NCBI GenBank assembly: GCA_020047725.1
Contig: JAIFNM010000248.1
Span: forward strand, 1 to 5,540
Direction of reading: 5' to 3'
Source of the DNA: Betaproteobacteria bacterium
Lineage (GTDB): Bacteria; Pseudomonadota; Gammaproteobacteria; Burkholderiales; Rhodocyclaceae
Length of the DNA: 5,540 bases
Of the stretch, positions 1-5,540 are shown one piece after another; the stretch's first letter is position 1; every line of letters begins with the position of its first letter. Position numbers and translations under genes: made by a program. The notes under the pieces are model-generated. The model saw nothing but the letters and a program-made list of their open reading frames with translations, ran no database searches and was not told the origin of the DNA.

Positions 1-204
1 TGGGTCGATCAGTTGCCGGATAAACAGCGCTGCGTGCTCGAACGTCGCTACGGCCTTGGCGGGGGCGAGATCAGCACGCTGGAGGAAGTGGCGGCCGATC
101 TCAATCTGACGCGCGAACGCGTTCGCCAGATCCAGATTGAAGCGCTCGATCAGCTCCGCCGTGTCATCAAGCGGGGCGGGGTGTCGCGGGATAGCCTGAT
201 TTAA
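1..204 (+). CDS. rpoS: RNA polymerase sigma factor RpoS-like, C-terminal part (5' end outside window)
   Basis: The frame is open from the first base and ends at TAA 202-204, leaving 67 C-terminal residues. They form sigma-70 region 4, the part that binds the promoter -35 element. The region 4 opening LPDKQRCVLERRYGL is at fragment residues 5-19. The helix-turn-helix follows: TLEEVAADLNL at 26-36, then the recognition helix TRERVRQIQIEALDQLRR at 37-54. The wording KQR-V--RRYGL and RQIQIEAL, with a short tail ending SRDSLI, fits RpoS (stationary-phase/general stress sigma) of beta- and gammaproteobacteria. RpoD usually reads RERIRQIEAKAL and RpoH differs further. Regions 1-3 are not visible, so the RpoS assignment rests on this tail alone. 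The fragment looks intact, with no frameshift. The next gene downstream is cimA, not mutS, which follows rpoS in E. coli. Confidence 0.87.
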   Translation, partial: WVDQLPDKQRCVLERRYGLGGGEISTLEEVAADLNLTRERVRQIQIEALDQLRRVIKRGGVSRDSLI

Positions 205-210
205 GGTGGG

Positions 211-235
211 CGTCGCGTCAGCCGCGTGCGGTTTT
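211..235 (+). terminator. Possible weak intrinsic terminator after rpoS
   Basis: Seven bases past the rpoS stop, CGCG (214-217) can pair with CGCG (223-226) around a five-base loop. Outer CG pairs (211-212 with 229-230) are separated from this stem by mismatched bases, and TTTT follows at 232-235. The stem is short and interrupted and the T-run is only four long, so termination may be partial or absent. The remainder of the 134-bp gap shows no convincing promoter. Confidence 0.3.
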
Positions 236-331
236 CACACAATGGTGGCAAGGGAAATTCGCGTGCCGTTGAATCTTTTGCCAGCAGATGGTCCAAGCAG
301 CTCGATTCTTGACAGAAAACACATGAAGGGT

Positions 332-350
332 GTACTAAATGGGTACTAAA
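332..350 (+). repeat. 8-bp direct repeat GTACTAAA straddling the cimA start codon
   Basis: GTACTAAA occurs at 332-339 and again at 343-350, an 11-base period (about one helical turn). The cimA ATG (339-341) begins at the last base of the first copy. The ribosome-binding sequence AAGGG at 326-330 lies just upstream, eight bases from the ATG, which supports the chosen start. The repeat is exact. Whether it is an operator, an mRNA-binding site or a chance duplication cannot be told from the sequence. Confidence 0.5.
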
Positions 351-1922
351 GTTGCGATATTCGACTCGACATTGCGGGACGGGGCTCAGGCAGAAGGGAT
401 CTCGTTTTCTGTTGAAGACAAGTTGAAGATCCTCACCTTGCTGGACGATCACGGCATTGACTACATTGAGGCCGGCAACCCTGGATCAAACCCGAAGGAT
501 CTCGAATTCTTTGCCCGGGCCAGTTCCATTTCACTGAAGCATTCAAAGCTGGCCGCGTTCGGCAGTACCCGGCGTCGCGACATCAGGGTCGAGAACGACG
601 ATAACGTTCAGTCGTTGCTGCTGGCCGCTACGCCGGTCATCGTCATCTTCGGCAAGAGCTGGGATTTCCACGTCACGGAAATCATCCGCACGACGCTCGA
701 AGAGAACCTGAACATGATTCGCGACACCGTGGCTTTCTTCAAGTCCAAGGGCAAGGAGGTGGTCTACGACGCCGAACATTTTTTCGACGGCTACAAGGCC
801 AGCCCGGAGTACGCCGTCAAATCACTGCAAGCCGCCGTCGATGGCGGTGCGGATAGCCTGGTTCTCTGCGATACCAATGGCGGAAGCTTCTCGTCGGAAG
901 TGGGTGAGATCGTCAGGAAGATGGTTTCGCTGTTCGACCTGCCGATCGGTATTCATGCGCACAACGACGCGGGCATGGCCGTGGCCAACAGCGTGATGGC
1001 CGTGGAGAACGGCGCTCGGCACGTTCAGGGCACGTATATCGGATTCGGAGAACGCTGCGGCAATGCCAACCTCTCGACGATCATCGCCAATCTCGGGGTC
1101 AAACGCGATTACGACTGCCTGCCCGCTGGCGAATACAGGCACATCACGCGGACTGCACGCCATATCGCCGCCATTTCCAACGTGGCGATCAACGAGCGCG
1201 ACCCCTTCATCGGCAACTGTGCCTTCGCCCACAAGGGCGGCATGCACATCGACGGCGTGAACAAGGCGTCCAGTTCGTTCGAGCATATCGATCCCGAGCT
1301 GGTCGGCGGACAGCGCCGCTTCCTGATGAGCGAAGTCTCCGGCCGACGCATGATTCTCGACAAGATCTGGGAAGTCGATGCCAGCATCACCAAGGACGAT
1401 GCGGTGACCGACAGCATCATGAAGCGCCTGAAAGAGCTGGAGCACGAGGGATACCAGTTTGAAGGCGCGGAAAGTACCTTCGAACTGGTCATCCGCAAGC
1501 AACTCGGCAAGTATCGCCCGTTCTTCGAGCTGGAGCACTTCAAGATCATCGGTGAGCAGCCGGCCAATGGCGAATACGGTTCGTCAGCCATCATCAAGGT
1601 CAAGGTGGATGGTAAGTCCGAGATCACCGCAGCGGAGGGAGACGGCCCGGTCAATGCGCTTGACAGCGCGTTGCGCAAGGTTCTCGACCGCTTCTACCCG
1701 GAGCTGTCCAACGTGCATTTGACCGATTACAAGGTGCGCGTCATCAACGGCCGCGATGCGACGGCTGCCAAGGTACGCGTGTTGATTCAGTCGACCGACG
1801 GCGATTCGGTGTGGACGACGGTCGGCGTTTCAACCGACATCATCGAGGCGAGCTGGATCGCACTGGTCGATTCGATCGAGTACAAGTTGCTGAAGCTGGA
1901 AGAAGCCAGAGTCCTGGCCTGA
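339..1922 (+). CDS. cimA: (R)-citramalate synthase, CimA-type DRE-TIM metallolyase
   Basis: This protein of 527 residues has the usual length for the long CimA family related to 2-isopropylmalate synthase. The expected reaction is pyruvate + acetyl-CoA to (R)-citramalate in the cytoplasm, the entry to threonine-independent 2-oxobutyrate and isoleucine synthesis. The catalytic TIM barrel covers about residues 4-275. It has DSTLRDGAQ at 9-17 (R13 catalytic, D14 metal ligand), the family block PGSNPKD at 48-54, YDAEHFFDGYKA near 147-158, metal-binding HAHND at 206-210, and GFGERCGNANL at 235-245. The linker carries AHKGGMH at 297-303. A LeuA-type regulatory/dimer domain spans about 380-520, including VGVSTDIIEASW at 495-506, so allosteric control, typically by isoleucine, is plausible. 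AAGGG at 326-330 supports the ATG start. It is ten bases from the next gene, so the two are probably co-transcribed. The substrate is assigned by family resemblance; another 2-oxoacid is possible. Residues 43-47 (IEAGN) differ from the IEGGW I recall in Geobacter-type CimA. Confidence 0.9.
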   Translation: MGTKVAIFDSTLRDGAQAEGISFSVEDKLKILTLLDDHGIDYIEAGNPGSNPKDLEFFARASSISLKHSKLAAFGSTRRRDIRVENDDNVQSLLLAATPVIVIFGKSWDFHVTEIIRTTLEENLNMIRDTVAFFKSKGKEVVYDAEHFFDGYKASPEYAVKSLQAAVDGGADSLVLCDTNGGSFSSEVGEIVRKMVSLFDLPIGIHAHNDAGMAVANSVMAVENGARHVQGTYIGFGERCGNANLSTIIANLGVKRDYDCLPAGEYRHITRTARHIAAISNVAINERDPFIGNCAFAHKGGMHIDGVNKASSSFEHIDPELVGGQRRFLMSEVSGRRMILDKIWEVDASITKDDAVTDSIMKRLKELEHEGYQFEGAESTFELVIRKQLGKYRPFFELEHFKIIGEQPANGEYGSSAIIKVKVDGKSEITAAEGDGPVNALDSALRKVLDRFYPELSNVHLTDYKVRVINGRDATAAKVRVLIQSTDGDSVWTTVGVSTDIIEASWIALVDSIEYKLLKLEEARVLA

Positions 1923-1927
1923 GGGGG
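1921..1927 (+). promoter_or_regulatory. Ribosome-binding site overlapping the cimA stop codon
   Basis: GAGGGGG overlaps the last two bases of the cimA TGA (1920-1922) and lies five bases before the ATG at 1933. It fixes that ATG as the start over the in-frame ATGs at 1951 and 1966, which lack a comparable site. An ATG at 1928 is followed directly by TAA and is not a usable start. The overlap suggests translational coupling of the two genes. Confidence 0.75.
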
Positions 1928-1932
1928 ATGTA

Positions 1933-3120
1933 ATGAATGATGCCAAAACGATGACCGGTGACCAAATGAATGCAACGCACGACTTCGTGCTGACCGACAG
2001 GGCCCAGGGTGTCGAAATCGCTAATTGGCAAGTCAGCAACGAGACGCTTGGCATCGAAACACCGTTCAAAATTTCCAAAACCACGCTGCACGGCGGCCGT
2101 CAGGAAGGCAGCACGCTGATCACCATCGACACCGGCAATCTTCAACTGGTCGTCATTCCGACCCGTGGCATGGGGCTCTACAAGGCGCAGTGCGAAGATG
2201 TGGCGCTGAGCTGGAAGTCGCCGGTGGATGAAGTCGTCAATCCGGCCTTCATCAACCTCGCAGAACGCGGTGGGCTCGGCTGGCTCGATGGTTTCAACGA
2301 AATGCTGGCGCGTTGCGGTTTCGAATGGAGCGGTCATCCAAGCACTGAAAACGGCCGTCTGCTGACTCTGCACGGGCGTGTTCAGAATATCCCGGCGTCG
2401 CGTGTCGTGGTCAGCATCGAAAGTGCTGCGCCGCACCGCATTACGGTCAAGGGGCTGATCAAGGAAAAAACCTTCAAGTTCAGCAATCTGGAAACCTGGG
2501 CCGGCGTCAGTGTGACGCCGGGTGAGCGTGCCTTCCGCGTGCATGACGAGTTGCACAACCTGTCGGACTACGAGCGCGACTACCAGATCATCTACCACGC
2601 GAATTTTGGCAGCCCGCTCCTCGAAGGTGGCGCGCGCTTCCAGGCCGCGGCTCATGAGGTCTCGCCGTTCAACGATTACGCCAAGGCGGGGCTGGCCAGT
2701 TGGCAAACCTATCTGCCCGTCACGCCCGGCTTTGACGAAATGGTCTTCAACATCAAGCCGTACGCCGACGCCGAAGGAAAAACGCTGGCCATGCTGTCCA
2801 ACCAGGCCGGCAGCCGCGGTGTGTCGCTTGGCTTCAACGTGCAGCAACTGCCCGCACTGACCCTGTGGAAGAACACCGACAGCGCTGCCGATGGCTACGT
2901 CACCGGTATCGAACCGGGTACCTGCTATCCGTATCCGCGCCAGGTCGAACGCGATCAAGGTCGTATTGCCAAAATCGGCTCAGGCGAAATCAAGACCTTT
3001 GATGTCGAGTTCCGCATACTCGGTTCGGCTGGGGACGTAAAGCAGGCCGAAGCTGAAATCGCTAGGATTCAGGCCGGGCGCCAGACCGAACTGGTCGAAA
3101 CACCGATGGGTCGGGAATAG
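1933..3120 (+). CDS. DUF4432 / aldose-1-epimerase-like (galactose mutarotase fold) protein
   Basis: This protein of 395 residues resembles the DUF4432 branch of the galactose-mutarotase-like beta-sandwich superfamily, which is thought to bind and interconvert sugar anomers; exact substrates are mostly unknown. The family-like landmarks run in order. IPTRGMGLY starts at residue 75, matching the usual RGMD-type turn. GWLDGFNEMLARCG is at 116-129. LHGRVQN follows with H147, then YHANFG with H222, and GIEPGTCYPYPR with E327. The two histidines and the glutamate match the expected mutarotase-type catalytic set. There is no signal peptide or membrane segment, so it is probably cytoplasmic. The final 30 or so residues are a charged, probably helical tail. 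It is the second gene of a two-gene unit with cimA, ten bases apart, followed by a strong terminator. Family members often sit beside sugar-catabolism genes; here none is visible, and the physiological substrate is unknown. Confidence 0.85.
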   Translation: MNDAKTMTGDQMNATHDFVLTDRAQGVEIANWQVSNETLGIETPFKISKTTLHGGRQEGSTLITIDTGNLQLVVIPTRGMGLYKAQCEDVALSWKSPVDEVVNPAFINLAERGGLGWLDGFNEMLARCGFEWSGHPSTENGRLLTLHGRVQNIPASRVVVSIESAAPHRITVKGLIKEKTFKFSNLETWAGVSVTPGERAFRVHDELHNLSDYERDYQIIYHANFGSPLLEGGARFQAAAHEVSPFNDYAKAGLASWQTYLPVTPGFDEMVFNIKPYADAEGKTLAMLSNQAGSRGVSLGFNVQQLPALTLWKNTDSAADGYVTGIEPGTCYPYPRQVERDQGRIAKIGSGEIKTFDVEFRILGSAGDVKQAEAEIARIQAGRQTELVETPMGRE

Positions 3121-3136
3121 GCAGCTTGCAAATGAG

Positions 3137-3167
3137 AGGCCGCGAACAAGGACGCGGCCTTCTTTTT
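3137..3167 (+). terminator. Strong intrinsic terminator of the cimA-DUF4432 unit
   Basis: A perfect eight-base-pair GC-rich stem is formed by AGGCCGCG (3137-3144) and CGCGGCCT (3153-3160) around an eight-base loop. It is followed immediately by TCTTTTT (3161-3167). It lies 16 bases after the stop codon of the mutarotase-like gene. The arrangement is that of a textbook Rho-independent terminator and separates this unit from the downstream kinase gene. Confidence 0.93.
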
Positions 3168-3295
3168 GTGTATCCGAATTCTGTGATTGATTTCCTCTCA
3201 TGCGATGCAATATCGGACTGGCATGCAAGGTGGGTGGTACGCTATGATCCGTCTTAGGTCGGCCAAGAGCCGTCTTCGCTGACCGCCGAGACGTG

Positions 3296-3329
3296 TTGAC
3301 TGAAGGTCAGGGGGGCGGATAGCTGACCT
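3296..3329 (+). promoter_or_regulatory. Candidate promoter with inverted repeat upstream of the sensor kinase
   Basis: TTGACT at 3296-3301 matches five of six bases of a sigma-70 -35 box. Sixteen bases later GATAGC (3318-3323) is only a poor -10 match (three of six). An exact seven-base inverted repeat, AGGTCAG (3304-3310) and CTGACCT (3323-3329), spans the spacer and the -10 position with a 12-base centre. It could be an operator or, if transcription starts further upstream, a hairpin just before the ribosome-binding site. The rest of the 185-bp gap (3168-3352) contains a CCGTCTT direct repeat (3249-3255 and 3270-3276) and no credible gene. Confidence 0.35.
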
Positions 3330-3352
3330 AGCTGGTTGCAAAGGGATTGCAC

Positions 3353-5540
<2,188 letters not shown>

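Noticed and set aside
246..262. Possible sigma-54 promoter starting at TGGCAAGGG
   Set aside because: The invariant GG and GC dinucleotides are not at the required spacing; the -12 element reads ATTC instead of TTGC.
309..338. TTGACA -35 box just before cimA
   Set aside because: At normal spacing the -10 element would fall on the start codon, and transcription would begin inside the gene, past its ribosome-binding site.
323..349. Eight-codon open frame (MKGVLNGY) overlapping the cimA start, as a possible leader peptide
   Set aside because: Its ATG sits within the cimA ribosome-binding region, it has no Shine-Dalgarno of its own, and no attenuator hairpins or run of regulatory codons are present.
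822..1538. Open frame of 238 codons on the - strand inside cimA
   Set aside because: It is fully antisense to conserved CimA catalytic motifs and has low-complexity Ala/Val/Asp-rich composition without a known domain.
1840..2958. Long open frame of 372 codons on the - strand across the mutarotase-like gene
   Set aside because: It lies antisense to a well-supported family protein, has no recognisable domain, and also runs into cimA. Such frames arise from the codon bias of GC-rich genes.

Overview
The window reads as an ordinary chromosomal segment of a Gram-negative proteobacterium, most likely a betaproteobacterium of the Rhodocyclales type. That placement is an inference from the RpoS-like sigma factor tail, the moderately high GC content and the CHASE/PAS sensor kinase; no rRNA or other taxonomic marker is present. 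All four genes lie on the + strand. Two are cut by the window edges.

Layout. Positions 1-204 hold the C-terminal end of an RpoS-like sigma factor (region 4, promoter -35 recognition). A gap of 134 bp follows, with a weak hairpin and U-run that may end rpoS transcription. Positions 339-1922 encode a complete citramalate synthase (CimA-type, DRE-TIM metallolyase family). Ten bases later, with its ribosome-binding site overlapping the cimA stop codon, comes a complete gene for a DUF4432 / aldose-1-epimerase-like protein (1933-3120). A strong intrinsic terminator (3137-3167) closes this two-gene unit. After a 185-bp spacer containing inverted and direct repeats, a large membrane-bound histidine kinase (CHASE-PAS-PAS-HisKA) begins at 3353. 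It stays open to the window end without a stop codon, so its ATPase domain and any receiver domains lie outside.

How the genes may work together. CimA would make (R)-citramalate from pyruvate and acetyl-CoA, the first step of the threonine-independent route to 2-oxobutyrate and isoleucine. The tightly linked mutarotase-like protein has no established place in that route, and the pairing is the most interesting metabolic question here. The kinase is a separate transcription unit, a sensor of an unknown periplasmic ligand, with no visible link to the upstream pair.

I found no CRISPR array, mobile element, tRNA/rRNA or clearly new defence or biosynthetic system. The findings are modest: a CimA sequence variant that recalls clostridial homologues, the cimA/DUF4432 pairing, and small repeat structures at the cimA start and upstream of the kinase.
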